64,000 nt of DNA. Source: Saccharothrix ecbatanensis (GTDB lineage: Bacteria; Actinomycetota; Actinomycetes; Mycobacteriales; Pseudonocardiaceae). A program made the position numbers and the translations under genes. How positions within the stretch are numbered: position 1 is the first letter of the stretch; each line of letters begins with the position of its first letter. A model generated the notes under the pieces. It made no database searches and was not told the DNA's origin. It was given only the letters and a program-made list of their open reading frames with translations. Shown here in pieces: positions 49,008-58,728 of the stretch. The stretch lies in contig NZ_JACHMO010000001.1 of assembly GCF_014205015.1 (NCBI RefSeq), positions 7,254,001-7,318,000 of the forward strand, written 5' to 3'.

Positions 49008-51064
49008 CCCGCGTAACGGCGGGCGCGGGCGAGTTCGTTGAAGTCGAGGGCCCGCATCCGGTCTTCGGTGAGGTCCGCGGTGAAGGTCTCCTGGACGGTG
49101 GCGAGGAAGCGGGTGCGAGCGGCGATGGTGTCCTTCAGTTGGCGGGCGCGGTCGGATCGTCCTTTGTAGGCCGCGCGGAGGTTTTCGCTGTGCGTCTTGA
49201 GGTCTGTGGTCCGGCGTTCGTCCAGCAGGCGCAAGAGGTCGGTGACGCCGTCGCGGTCGTCCACGGCGGTCAGGGCGTCGGCGGTGGCCTGGCAGGCCCG
49301 GGTCAGTTCGGCGTCCACCAGGGCTTGGACCACGTCCGCGATCTCGCGTCCGGGCTGCTCACGGCCCAGTTCCACGATGGCCCGCGCGGTGCGGACGAGT
49401 TGGCGGGCCAGGCCGCCGGAGAACACGTACGCGAGCGCTTGGAACTGCTCGGACAGGTCCAGGACGTAACGGCGCAGCAGCTTCCGGGCGTACTCGAAGT
49501 CGAGGTAGTCGACCCGGACCACTTCGTCGAAGGAGCTGTCGAAGACGCTGCGCAGGCCGATGCCGGACAGCTCGAAGTCGTGCTGCGCCTCGGTCGACAC
49601 GGAGACCAGGTAGTAGCAGCCCTGGACGTCGAAGACGGCCTTGACCTCGTTGAGCAGGCGACGGGCGGGTTCACCGGCGCCGATGCGGTCGAGTTCGTCG
49701 ATGCCGATGACCACCCGACCGGGTTTCAGCTCACGCTCGGTGGCCTGTTCGGCGGCGATCCGGCTCAGGAACCCCCGGAAGCGTTTGACCACCTCAGGGT
49801 AGGTGAGCGCGCGTCCGGCCATGGTCACCGCCCGCTTGCCGGCCAGCTCGAACCCCTTGAACCCGCCCTTGCCGCTGATCTCGTCGGCGTACGTGCGCAC
49901 GTAGTTGAGGACGGCCAGGTGGTCCCGCGCGAGCGAGACCAGCGGGTGCGGCCCGACCTTCCCCCGTCGACGTGCGGCACGCTGCCCGAACCGGTCGATC
50001 ACCGCCTCGCACACCTCGGCGAACAGGTGCACGACGAACTCCTGCGGCACGTAGTCCACCGGCGCGGACACCAGCACGGCCAAGTCGGGCGCGCGGTCCT
50101 CCGACCGGTACCGACCACCGCAGAACGCCCGGAGCAGGTTCGTCTTGCCCGCGCCGCGCGGTCCGGCGACGGCGAAGCTGCCGCCGTCCAACCGGTCGAC
50201 CAGCCCAGCCAGCACGGCGCCCGCCGGCGTCGGCACGTGCATCCGCAGCGGATCGGCGCGGACCAGGGACGACACCTCCCGCACAGCCAGGACGGTGGCG
50301 TGGACGGGCGGCGTGACCTCGTTCAACTTGCTGTAGAGGACCGGCAGCACACCGTCGACCAGCACGCTCTCCTCCCACGCCACGAGCGCGGCGCGCGCGA
50401 CCCCGTCCTGGCCCGAGTGCCGGAAGCTCCTCAACAACGTGCGGATGGAGAGGAAGGCCGCTGAATAGCTCGCGAGGGAACCCACGAAGGCCAAGAGGAG
50501 CGCCCAGCCCGGCCAGTCGAGCCGGAACAATGCCTGCATCACCGTCAGGGACAGCACCCCGCAGGCCAACCAGGCGATCGCCACCCGACGGCTGAACCGA
50601 CCCTCGGACCAGTTCATCAGCAGGAGCAGGTCGACCACGACCGCGAGCACCGCCGCGCCGCCGACGACCGCGAGCACTCCCGCCCACGACAGCCCGATCA
50701 GGGCGGCGACGAACGAACCCAGCGCGGCCAAGCCCAGGACCGGCGTGATGAGCAGCACCCACCGGCCGATCGGCGCGTTCACCGCGAACCGCGCGTACCA
50801 GCCGGGCCGTTCCGTCCGGTAACGCTGTTCCGCCTGGCCCGCCGCGGCCAGCACGGCGGTCTCGGCGCCGGCCAATGAGTCGATCAGAACGTCCCGCGTC
50901 ACCTGCCCCGACGCGACCGCCCGCGTCACCTCCGGACGTCCCAGCGCCGCCGACACCGCGCGTTCCAACACCCGTTCCGGGCGGTCCGCGCCGCTGTGCC
51001 AGGGAGGTAAGTCGTAGTCCACGGAGAGTGACGATCGCAGTCCACTGGCAGGGTTTGCAAACAC
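48947..51064 (-). CDS. membrane P-loop NTPase
   Basis: 705 residues. Four membrane helices between about residues 102 and 208. P-loop domain: AGPRGAGKTN (about 300-309, Walker A), GRVVIGIDELDRIG (Walker B, Asp456 Glu457), and VQGCYYLVSVSTEAQHDFELSG. C-terminal helices rich in charge (RRTTDLKTHSENLRAAYKGRSDRARQLKD). Resembles KAP/STAND-like membrane NTPases; role unknown. The start could be GTG 51064 or GTG 51022. Its end and the HIT start share a junction, repeated at 46996. Divergent from the glycosidase gene. Confidence 0.8.
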   Translation of the reverse strand: MFANPASGLRSSLSVDYDLPPWHSGADRPERVLERAVSAALGRPEVTRAVASGQVTRDVLIDSLAGAETAVLAAAGQAEQRYRTERPGWYARFAVNAPIGRWVLLITPVLGLAALGSFVAALIGLSWAGVLAVVGGAAVLAVVVDLLLLMNWSEGRFSRRVAIAWLACGVLSLTVMQALFRLDWPGWALLLAFVGSLASYSAAFLSIRTLLRSFRHSGQDGVARAALVAWEESVLVDGVLPVLYSKLNEVTPPVHATVLAVREVSSLVRADPLRMHVPTPAGAVLAGLVDRLDGGSFAVAGPRGAGKTNLLRAFCGGRYRSEDRAPDLAVLVSAPVDYVPQEFVVHLFAEVCEAVIDRFGQRAARRRGKVGPHPLVSLARDHLAVLNYVRTYADEISGKGGFKGFELAGKRAVTMAGRALTYPEVVKRFRGFLSRIAAEQATERELKPGRVVIGIDELDRIGAGEPARRLLNEVKAVFDVQGCYYLVSVSTEAQHDFELSGIGLRSVFDSSFDEVVRVDYLDFEYARKLLRRYVLDLSEQFQALAYVFSGGLARQLVRTARAIVELGREQPGREIADVVQALVDAELTRACQATADALTAVDDRDGVTDLLRLLDERRTTDLKTHSENLRAAYKGRSDRARQLKDTIAARTRFLATVQETFTADLTEDRMRALDFNELARARRYAGTNPDAGLALLRDIERRWAP

Positions 51065-51083
51065 CGGTCAGGACTGTGACCTA

Positions 51084-51102
51084 ACCGGCCGGTAACCGGT
51101 TA
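51084..51102. promoter_or_regulatory. two abutting palindromes in the NTPase/glycosidase promoter
   Basis: ACCGGCCGGT (51084-51093) and TAACCGGTTA (51093-51102) share one base. They lie in the 47-bp gap between divergent starts, so a repressor bound here would affect both genes. Confidence 0.45.
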
Positions 51103-51111
51103 ACTGGATCG

Positions 51112-53811
51112 ATGCCGCACACTGGCCGAGTGAACGAGCAAAGCCGGCAAGCCGAGCGGACACGGTTGGCGGAGTCCGACGCGCCCACCGCGCCCTGGCG
51201 ACTCTGGGGCCCCTACCTGGCCGGACGCCAGTGGGGGACGGTCCGCGAGGACTACTCGGCGGGTGGGGACGCGTGGACGTCCTTCCCGTTCGACCACGCC
51301 CGCTCACGCGCCTACCGCTGGGGCGAGGACGGCATCGCCGGCATCTGCGACGTGCACGGTTTCCTGAACCTGTCCGTCGCTCTCTGGAACGGGCGCGACC
51401 CGATCCTCAAGGAACGCTACTTCGGGCTGACCAACGACGAGGGCAACCACGGCGAGGACGTCAAGGAGCACTGGTGGGTCACCGACGGCACGCCGACGCA
51501 CTCCTGGATGCAGGTCGTCTACCGCTACCCGCAGGCTGAGTTCCCCTACGCCGAGCTGCGCGAGACGGCCAAACGAGCGGGCCGCAACGAGCGCGAGCCC
51601 GAGCTGTCCGACACCGGCGCGCTGGACGAGAACCGGTTCTTCGACGTCCGGATCAGCTACGCCAAGGCCGGCCCGAAGGACATCTGCGTCGAGCTGACCG
51701 CCACCAACCACGGCCCGGACCCGGCGCCGCTGCACCTGCTCCCCCAGTTGTGGTTCCGCAACACGTGGGCGTGGGGCCGCGACGACCGCATGCCCAATCT
51801 CACCGCCCGGACGCGGGACGGTTGGCGCCGGATCACCGCCGAGCACGGCGCGCTGGGCCGCTACACGTTGCACGTCGAGGGCACGCCGACCCTCCTGGTC
51901 ACCGACAACGAGACCAACGAGGTCGAGCTGTTCGGCACCCCGCGGAACCCGACCCGCTACACCAAGGACGGCATCGACCGGTACGTCGTCGGCCGCGACG
52001 CCAAGGCGTGCCAGGTCATCGGTCCGGACGACACGAGCGAATCCGGCACGAAGGTCGCCGCCTGGTACTCGTTCGACCCGGTCGAGCCGGGCGAGTCGGT
52101 CACCGTGCGGCTGCGCCTGGTGGAGGGCGACGGGCACCTCGACGCGTTCGGCCCGAGCTTCCAGGACACCGTGGACCAGCGGAAAGCCGAGGCGGACGAG
52201 TTCCACCACACCGATCTGGACCCGAAGCGCGCCGCCGTGGTCAGACGCGCGCTCGCCGGGCTGATGTGGAACAAGCAGCACTACCGCTTCCGGACCCGCG
52301 AGTGGCTGGACGGCGACCCGGCGCAGCCCGCCGCGCCGACGTCCCGCAAGAACATGCACGCCCGCAACGCGCACTGGCGCCACTTCGACGTGGCCGACGT
52401 GATCTCCATGCCGGACGAGTGGGAGTACCCGTGGTTCGCCGCGTGGGACCTCGCGTTCCACACCGTGCCGTTCGCGAAGGTCGACCCGGCGTTCGCCAAG
52501 GAGCAGCTGCTCCTGCTCTGCCGCGAGTGGCTGATGCACCCGAACGGCCAGCTACCGGCGTACGAGTGGGAGTTCGGCGACGTCAACCCGCCGGTGCACG
52601 CGTGGGCGGCGTTGCAGGTCTACCGGTCCGAGGAGAACAAGGACCGGAAGTTCCTGGCCAAGATCTTCCACAAGCTGCTGCTGAACTTCTCGTGGTGGGT
52701 GAACCGCAAGGACGCCGACGGCAGCTACCTGTTCGAGGGCGGCTTCCTCGGCATGGACAACATCGGCCCGGTGAACCGGTCGGAGCCGATGCTCGGCCAG
52801 TGGCGGCTGGAGCAGTCGGACGCCACGTCGTGGATGGCGGCGTACAGCCTGCACCTGATGCAGATCGCGCTGGAGCTGGCGCGGCACGACGAGTCGTACG
52901 AGGACGTGGCCACGAAGTTCGTGGAGCACTTCCTGAGCATCGCCGAGGCGTCCACCCAGTTCGGTTCGGGCGGGCGCGGCATCTGGGACGAGACGGACGG
53001 CTTCTGCTACGACGTGGTGTCCCGCCGGCGGCCGGACGGGCACGTGGAGTCCCAGCCGGTGCGGGTGCGGTCGATGGTGGGCCTCATCCCGGTGCTGGCG
53101 TGCGCGGTGCTGGAGCCGTGGGTGTTCGAGGAGCTGCCCGATTTCGCCCGGCGGCTCGAGCACCTGCTGTCCAAGCGGCCGGAGTTGCGGCAGTTCCTGA
53201 GCCGCAGCGGCGGCGGGGCGCTGCTCAGCCTGCTGGACGAGCGCAAGCTGCGGCGGGTGCTGGGCCGGATGCTGGACGAGGGCGAGTTCCTCTCGCCGCA
53301 CGGCATCCGCAGCCTGTCCGCGGCGCACCGCGAGGGCCTGGAGGTGCAGGTCGCGGACCAGGAGCACCGGATGGGCTACGAGCCGGGCGAGTCGCGCACG
53401 CCGATGTTCGGCGGCAACTCGAACTGGCGCGGGCCGGTGTGGTTCCCGACGAACGCCCTGCTCGTGGAGGCCCTGCGGACGATCGAGGAGTTCCACGGCG
53501 GAAGGTTCCACGTGGAACTTCCCACTCGCAGCACGCGGCACGTGACGGCGGGCCGGGCGGCGGACGAGCTGGTCGGACGGCTGGTGTCGCTGTTCCTGCC
53601 CGATCACGACGGGCGTCGACCGGCCGACGGCAAGCGGATCGAGTCGACCGATTCACCCTTGTGGCGGGAGCACGTGACCTTCAGCGAGTACTTCGACGGG
53701 GACACCGGCGAAGGCCTGGGCGCGACGCACCAGACCGGCTGGACGGCGCTGGTCGCCAGCCTGTTGACGGATCGTCGCCAAACAGGCGCTGTGGGTGAAG
53801 CAAATGAGTGA
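51112..53811 (+). CDS. GH63-like glycoside hydrolase
   Basis: 899 residues, MGH1-type of clan GH-G. An N-terminal beta-domain (EDYSAGGDAWTSFPFDHARSRAYRWGEDGIAG) and a C-terminal (alpha/alpha)6 barrel with DEWEYPWFAAWDLAFHTVPFAKVDPAFAKEQLLLL and WRGPVWFPTNALLVEAL. Its YEWEFGDVNPPVHAWA region and MDNIGPVNRSEP are common in mannosylglycerate- or glucosidase-like relatives. Hydrolyses alpha-glucosyl or mannosyl linkages in the cytoplasm (no signal peptide). Exact substrate unknown. Confidence 0.85.
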   Translation: MPHTGRVNEQSRQAERTRLAESDAPTAPWRLWGPYLAGRQWGTVREDYSAGGDAWTSFPFDHARSRAYRWGEDGIAGICDVHGFLNLSVALWNGRDPILKERYFGLTNDEGNHGEDVKEHWWVTDGTPTHSWMQVVYRYPQAEFPYAELRETAKRAGRNEREPELSDTGALDENRFFDVRISYAKAGPKDICVELTATNHGPDPAPLHLLPQLWFRNTWAWGRDDRMPNLTARTRDGWRRITAEHGALGRYTLHVEGTPTLLVTDNETNEVELFGTPRNPTRYTKDGIDRYVVGRDAKACQVIGPDDTSESGTKVAAWYSFDPVEPGESVTVRLRLVEGDGHLDAFGPSFQDTVDQRKAEADEFHHTDLDPKRAAVVRRALAGLMWNKQHYRFRTREWLDGDPAQPAAPTSRKNMHARNAHWRHFDVADVISMPDEWEYPWFAAWDLAFHTVPFAKVDPAFAKEQLLLLCREWLMHPNGQLPAYEWEFGDVNPPVHAWAALQVYRSEENKDRKFLAKIFHKLLLNFSWWVNRKDADGSYLFEGGFLGMDNIGPVNRSEPMLGQWRLEQSDATSWMAAYSLHLMQIALELARHDESYEDVATKFVEHFLSIAEASTQFGSGGRGIWDETDGFCYDVVSRRRPDGHVESQPVRVRSMVGLIPVLACAVLEPWVFEELPDFARRLEHLLSKRPELRQFLSRSGGGALLSLLDERKLRRVLGRMLDEGEFLSPHGIRSLSAAHREGLEVQVADQEHRMGYEPGESRTPMFGGNSNWRGPVWFPTNALLVEALRTIEEFHGGRFHVELPTRSTRHVTAGRAADELVGRLVSLFLPDHDGRRPADGKRIESTDSPLWREHVTFSEYFDGDTGEGLGATHQTGWTALVASLLTDRRQTGAVGEANE

Positions 53812-53967
53812 TTTACGCCAAAGCGCTGAACATTTTGTGGCTGAACGTGGCGTGTGACGCAAGATTCATGCACACCGAAGCTCTGTAACACGCACGTGCT
53901 GTGCACCTAGTCACCCAAGTGGCAGTATGCCGAACACTCGACCGACACAGTTACAAGGAGTGACGCC

Positions 53968-54786
53968 GTGGCCCGCCGTACCAGGCACGCAGCGCTCGCC
54001 CTGTTCCCCGTGCTCGCCTTGGCGGCCACGATGACGGCGTGCGCGACCAAGGTCAACACCGGCTCGCAGGACAGCGGGTCCGGCATTTCGCTTGTCCAGA
54101 GCGGCAAGCTCGTGACCTGCACCCACCTGTCCTACAAGCCGTTCCAGTTCTCCCAGGGCAACGAGACCGTCGGCTTCGACGTCGACCTCGTCAACCTGGT
54201 CGCGAAGGATCTGGGCGTCAAGCAGGAAATCTTCGACACGCCGTTCGAGACCATCACCTCCGGTGAGGTCTTCAACACGGGCAAGTGCGACCTGGCCGCG
54301 GCCGGCATGACCATCAAGCCGGACCGCGCCGAGGTCATCGACTTCTCCGAGCCCTACTTCGACGCCTCGCAGGCGCTGCTGGTCAAGAAGGACTCGCCGG
54401 TCAAGAGCCTGGAAGACCTCCGGGGCAAGAAGATCGGCGTGCAGCTGGAGACCACCGGCGAGATCTACGCCAACGAGAACGCCGAGAAGTACGGCTACAC
54501 GGTCGTCCAGTTCGAGGACCTGCCGCTGATGCAGACCGCTGTGCGCACCGGCTCGGTGGACGCCGCGATGAACGACAACGGCGTGCTGCTGGACTACGTC
54601 AAGGAGTTCCCCGAGACCGCCGTGGTCGCGGAGTTCGACACGCAGGAGAAGTACGGCATCGGCGTGAAGAAGGGCAACACCGCCCTGAAGGCCAAGATCG
54701 ACGAGGTTCTGAAGAAGGCCAAGGACAGCGGCGAGTACGACACGCTCTACGAGAAGTGGTTCGGCAAGAAGCCGGAGTCGAAGTAG
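53968..54786 (+). CDS. amino-acid ABC transporter, substrate-binding lipoprotein
   Basis: 272 residues. Lipobox in [12 protein letters not shown] family 3: [78 protein letters not shown]. The family binds polar amino acids; substrate unknown (glutamate, glutamine or similar). GTG start with AAGGAG seven bases upstream. A hairpin after it lets more of this protein be made than of the membrane parts. Confidence 0.9.
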   Translation: MARRTRHAALALFPVLALAATMTACATKVNTGSQDSGSGISLVQSGKLVTCTHLSYKPFQFSQGNETVGFDVDLVNLVAKDLGVKQEIFDTPFETITSGEVFNTGKCDLAAAGMTIKPDRAEVIDFSEPYFDASQALLVKKDSPVKSLEDLRGKKIGVQLETTGEIYANENAEKYGYTVVQFEDLPLMQTAVRTGSVDAAMNDNGVLLDYVKEFPETAVVAEFDTQEKYGIGVKKGNTALKAKIDEVLKKAKDSGEYDTLYEKWFGKKPESK

Positions 54787-54798
54787 TCGGCTGACCGC

Positions 54799-54826
54799 GG
54801 GGCCGGTGCTGCCAAGCACCGGCCCC
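54799..54826 (+). terminator. hairpin between substrate-binding and permease genes
   Basis: GGGGCCGGTGCT / AGCACCGGCCCC, perfect 12-bp arms, loop gcca. Partial terminator or mRNA-stabilising stem inside the operon. Confidence 0.75.
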
Positions 54827-54860
54827 GAGCCTTGTCCACCCCACCCACGAGGTAATCCAC

Positions 54861-55685
54861 ATGGCACTCTCCAAGCGACAACGGGCCAAGGCGTTCCGAC
54901 TCGCCCAGTACGCGCTGCTCGTCGTGGTCGCCGCCGTACTCGCGGTGGTCGCCGACTGGGGCGAGATCAAGCGCAGCTTCTTCAACCTCGACATCGCCGC
55001 GGAGATGTTCCCCAACGTCATCACCGTGGCGTTGAAGAACACGCTGGTCTACACCGCCCTCGGCTTCGCGTTCGGCCTGGCCCTCGGCTTGGTGCTGGCG
55101 CTGATGAAGCTGTCCCCGGTCGCGCCGTACCGGTGGCTGGCCACGATCTACATCGAGTTCTTCCGCGGTGTGCCGGCGCTGCTGGTGTTCATCGCGCTGA
55201 GCTTCGGCGTGCCGCTGGCGTTCGGGCTCCAGTTCGACATCTACTCGACGGTCATGCTCGCGCTCGGCATCGTCGGCGCCGCCTACATGGCCGAGACGAT
55301 CCGCGCGGGCATCCAGGCGGTGCCCAAGGGCCAGATCGAGGCGGCCCGCTCGCTGGGCATGTCCAGCGGTCGCGCGACGATCACCATCGTGATCCCGCAG
55401 GCGTTCCGGATCATCCTGCCGCCGCTGACCAACGAGCTGATCCTGCTCACCAAGGACTCGTCGCTGATCTACATCATCGGCCTGGCCCGCGACCAGTACG
55501 AGCTGACCAAGTTCGGCCGCGAGACGCTGAGCCGGTCGCCGTCGCTGACGCCGATCCTGGTGGTCGGGCTGTGCTACCTGATCATCACGCTGCCGCTGGG
55601 CCACCTGTCGCGGTACCTGGAGAGGCGCACCGGCGGCAAGAAGATCAGCACGCCGGAGTCGACCGGATTGGGGGTGTCGGGGTGA
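54861..55685 (+). CDS. amino-acid ABC transporter permease
   Basis: 274 residues with about five membrane helices. HisM-type domain: [47 protein letters not shown], and the EAA loop [34 protein letters not shown] that docks with the ATPase. Single permease gene, so probably a homodimer. Its stop overlaps the ATPase start (GTGA). Confidence 0.92.
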   Translation: MALSKRQRAKAFRLAQYALLVVVAAVLAVVADWGEIKRSFFNLDIAAEMFPNVITVALKNTLVYTALGFAFGLALGLVLALMKLSPVAPYRWLATIYIEFFRGVPALLVFIALSFGVPLAFGLQFDIYSTVMLALGIVGAAYMAETIRAGIQAVPKGQIEAARSLGMSSGRATITIVIPQAFRIILPPLTNELILLTKDSSLIYIIGLARDQYELTKFGRETLSRSPSLTPILVVGLCYLIITLPLGHLSRYLERRTGGKKISTPESTGLGVSG

Positions 55686-56443
55686 GCGACGTCGTGGTGG
55701 AGGTCACCGGGCTGAAGAAGTCGTTCGGCACGCTGGAGGTGTTGAAGGGCATCGACCTCCAGGTCAACCGCGGTGACGTGGTGTGCATCATCGGGCCGTC
55801 CGGCTCGGGCAAGTCCACGCTGCTGCGCTGCGTGAACCTGCTGGAGGAGCCGTCCGGCGGCAAGATCGTGGTGGACGGCGCGGAGCTGACCGACCCGGAC
55901 GTGGACATCGACAAGGCGCGCACGCGCATCGGCATGGTGTTCCAGTCGTTCAACCTGTTCGCCCACTTGAACGTGCTGAACAACCTCACGGTCGCGCAGC
56001 GCAAGGTGCTCAAGCGCAGCGAGAAGGAGTCGCAGGAAGTCGCGCTGCGGAACCTGGAGCGGGTCGGGCTGTCGGACAAGGTGAACGCCATGCCGGCGCA
56101 GCTGTCCGGCGGGCAGCAGCAACGGGCGGCGATCGCGCGGGCGCTGTCGATGGACCCGGACGTGATGCTGTTCGACGAGCCGACCTCGGCGCTGGACCCG
56201 GAGCTCGTCGGTGACGTGCTCGGGGTGATGCGGCAGCTGGCCGACGAGGGCATGACGATGCTCGTGGTGACGCACGAGATGCAGTTCGCCCGAGAGGTGG
56301 CCGACCGGGTGCTGTTCATGGACGCGGGGTACGTCGTGGAGGAAGGGCCGGCCGCGCAGGTCATCGGCGATCCTCAGCACGAGCGCACGAAGTCGTTCCT
56401 GGCCCGGGTGCTCGACCCGACCAACCAGGGGCCGAGGGACTGA
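55682..56443 (+). CDS. amino-acid ABC transporter ATP-binding protein
   Basis: 253 residues. Walker [22 protein letters not shown]-loop [19 protein letters not shown], signature [41 protein letters not shown] (Walker B, D-loop) and H-loop VVTHEM. GlnQ-type ATPase, two per transporter. GTG start overlapping the permease stop. Confidence 0.95.
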   Translation: MSDVVVEVTGLKKSFGTLEVLKGIDLQVNRGDVVCIIGPSGSGKSTLLRCVNLLEEPSGGKIVVDGAELTDPDVDIDKARTRIGMVFQSFNLFAHLNVLNNLTVAQRKVLKRSEKESQEVALRNLERVGLSDKVNAMPAQLSGGQQQRAAIARALSMDPDVMLFDEPTSALDPELVGDVLGVMRQLADEGMTMLVVTHEMQFAREVADRVLFMDAGYVVEEGPAAQVIGDPQHERTKSFLARVLDPTNQGPRD

Positions 56444-56502
56444 CCCCGGGCTGACGCCGGGCGTCCTTGCCAACGGGTCGATCGACCGACATTGTCGATC
56501 AC

Positions 56503-58659
56503 ATGACCGATGTGGGGGCGCGGGGGCTGGACGTGTTCGACCCCAGCCCGCCGCGCTCCGCCCGGATGGCCGCGGCCGAGGTGTTGCGCGGTGTGGGCGA
56601 GCAGGACGGGACGTGGCGGTTGCCGCGGCGGCGGGCCGGGATGCCGCCGGTGGTGCGGGTGGCGGACCGGTTCCTGACCGGGACGCTGGACCTGCGCGCG
56701 GTGGAGTTCCCGTACCTGCTGGAGTTCGTCCGCTGCCGGTTCGAGGAGCCGCCGGACCTGCGGCAGGGCAAGCTGGCCGGGATCGAGTTCGCCGACTGTT
56801 GGCTGCCCGGCCTGTCCGCGCGGAACCTGAGCAGTGCCAACGAGGTCTCGTTGGCGGGCAGCACGGTCGACGGTCTGGTCGACCTGGTGGACGCGGACGT
56901 GGCCGGGTCGCTGTCGTTGCGGGACAGCACGTTGCGGGTGCCGGACGGCATCGCGTTCCACGCGGACCGGTTGAAGCTGGCGGGCGGGTTGCTGGCGCAG
57001 CGGGTCCGGGTCGTCGGCGAACTGCGGATGGCGGGCGCGCACGTCGGCGGGTACTGCAACTTCAGCGGCGGGGTGCTGGACAACCCGCTCGGCCACTCGT
57101 TCAACGGCACCGGGCTGCACGTGGGCGGCAACCTGCTGATGAACGGCTGCACGCTGAACGGCACGATGCTGCTGGCGGGCGCGCGGGTCGACTCGGCGTT
57201 GACCCTGCGCGGCACGACGGCGGCCGACGGGCGGGCGGACGACGACGCGCTGGACCCGCACTCCGACCCGAACGCCACCCTCGTGTTCGACCGCATCACC
57301 GTGGACGGCGACGTGCAGCTGGACCGGGGATTCCGCAGCGCGGGCACGGTGCGGATGGTCAACGCCACGCTCGGCGGCACGCTGTCGCTGTCCGGCGGCA
57401 CGTTCGACTCGATGGGCGACGAGAAACCGAGCGGTGATCCGGTGGCCGACCCCACGGGCTACGGGCGCGCGCTGCACCTGGACGGCACGCAGGTCGGCGG
57501 GGACATCATCGGCCGCCAGGCACGGGTGCGCGGCCAGTTCCGCATGGTCGACTTCCAGGCCAAGGGCAGCCTCATCCTCGACGGGTCCACATTGGACAAC
57601 CCGCGCGCGGACGCGGTGCTGGGCAACAGGTCCCGCATCGGCAGCAACCTCACCGCCCGCGAGGTGGAGGTGACCGGCGGGCTGGAGCTGCGCGGCGTGC
57701 ACGTCGGCGCGAACCTGGACCTGCGCGGCAGCCGGATCACCAAACCCGGCCGCTACCGGCACCAGCCGGCGGGCAAGCCGTCGGTGGACGTCGGTGGCGC
57801 GATCATCGGGCGTGACCTGATCTGCGCGGGTGGGGCGAAGGAGTTCGTGGCGCACGGCGGTGTGCGGGCCAGGCGGGCGCAGATCGGCCGGATGGCCACG
57901 TTCGCGGGCGCGGTGCTGGGCGACAAGCTGGACGCGCACGCGTTGAACCTGCTGGGGATGCAGGTGCAGGAGCTGGTGGTGACGCCGATCAGCCCGCCGC
58001 GCGGTGACGTGACGTTGCGGCAGGTGCGCTGCACGGTGTTGGACGACAACGAGCTCTTCTGGGGCGCGACCGGCCGGATCGACCTGGAGGAGTTCCGCTA
58101 CGACTCGCTGCGGCACCCGATCGACCTGCGTGACGACGAGGAGGTCGACCGGCGGCTGCGCTGGCTGCGGCAGGCGATGCGGCGCGCCTACCGGCCCGGC
58201 CCGTACGACCAGTTCGCCGAGATGCTGCGTGCCGGCGGCAACGACGAGCACGCGGCGACGGTGCTGGTGGAGAAGCAGCGGCTGCGGTACCGGGCCGTCG
58301 CCGAGGGCCGCCGGTGGCTCCGGCCGCTGGTGCTGCTGTGGAGCTGGCTGCAACGCGCGATGGTCGGCTACGGCTACCGCCCGGCCCGCGCGTTGGCGTG
58401 GCTGGTGGTGGCGTGGCTGCTGGGCAGCATCTGGTTCGCCACCGGGCCGGAGCTGAAGGAGATCAACGGCGATGACGAGCTGACGTGGAACGCGTGGCTG
58501 TACACCATCGACCTGGTGGTGCCGATCGTCGACTTCGGCAACAAGAACCGGTGGAACCCGCCGGGCGCGTCGCAGTGGATCGCGTCCGGGCTGATCGTGA
58601 CGGGCTGGGTCCTGGCCACGACGGTCGCGGCGGGCGTCACCCGGCTGTTGAAGCGCTGA
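56503..58659 (+). CDS. large beta-helix membrane protein
   Basis: 718 residues. About 100 to 540 is a long series of short strands with repeated L-x-L-x-G/D/N patterns (LKLAGGLLAQRVRVVGELRMAGAHVGG; LHLDGTQVGGDIIGRQARVRGQFRM), like a solvent-exposed right-handed beta-helix or pentapeptide-related solenoid. Then a helical part (DDEEVDRRLRWLRQAMRRAYRPGPYDQFAEMLRAGGNDEHAATVLVEKQRLRYRAVAEGRRW), and two or three membrane helices at the C-terminus. Relatives are called membrane-associated oxidoreductases without evidence. Function unknown. ATG 56503. Confidence 0.72.
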   Translation: MTDVGARGLDVFDPSPPRSARMAAAEVLRGVGEQDGTWRLPRRRAGMPPVVRVADRFLTGTLDLRAVEFPYLLEFVRCRFEEPPDLRQGKLAGIEFADCWLPGLSARNLSSANEVSLAGSTVDGLVDLVDADVAGSLSLRDSTLRVPDGIAFHADRLKLAGGLLAQRVRVVGELRMAGAHVGGYCNFSGGVLDNPLGHSFNGTGLHVGGNLLMNGCTLNGTMLLAGARVDSALTLRGTTAADGRADDDALDPHSDPNATLVFDRITVDGDVQLDRGFRSAGTVRMVNATLGGTLSLSGGTFDSMGDEKPSGDPVADPTGYGRALHLDGTQVGGDIIGRQARVRGQFRMVDFQAKGSLILDGSTLDNPRADAVLGNRSRIGSNLTAREVEVTGGLELRGVHVGANLDLRGSRITKPGRYRHQPAGKPSVDVGGAIIGRDLICAGGAKEFVAHGGVRARRAQIGRMATFAGAVLGDKLDAHALNLLGMQVQELVVTPISPPRGDVTLRQVRCTVLDDNELFWGATGRIDLEEFRYDSLRHPIDLRDDEEVDRRLRWLRQAMRRAYRPGPYDQFAEMLRAGGNDEHAATVLVEKQRLRYRAVAEGRRWLRPLVLLWSWLQRAMVGYGYRPARALAWLVVAWLLGSIWFATGPELKEINGDDELTWNAWLYTIDLVVPIVDFGNKNRWNPPGASQWIASGLIVTGWVLATTVAAGVTRLLKR

Positions 58660-58662
58660 CGC

Positions 58663-58701
58663 GACGAACCCCGCCCGGCTGAGTGCCGGACGGGGCTCGT
58701 C
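58663..58701. terminator. bidirectional terminator hairpin
   Basis: GACGAACCCCGCCCGGC (58663-58679) / GCCGGACGGGGCTCGTC (58685-58701), 15 of 17 pairs with a 5-nt loop, between convergent genes. Confidence 0.8.
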
Positions 58702-58728
58702 GGTTGTTCCGAGATGATCAGTGGATCG

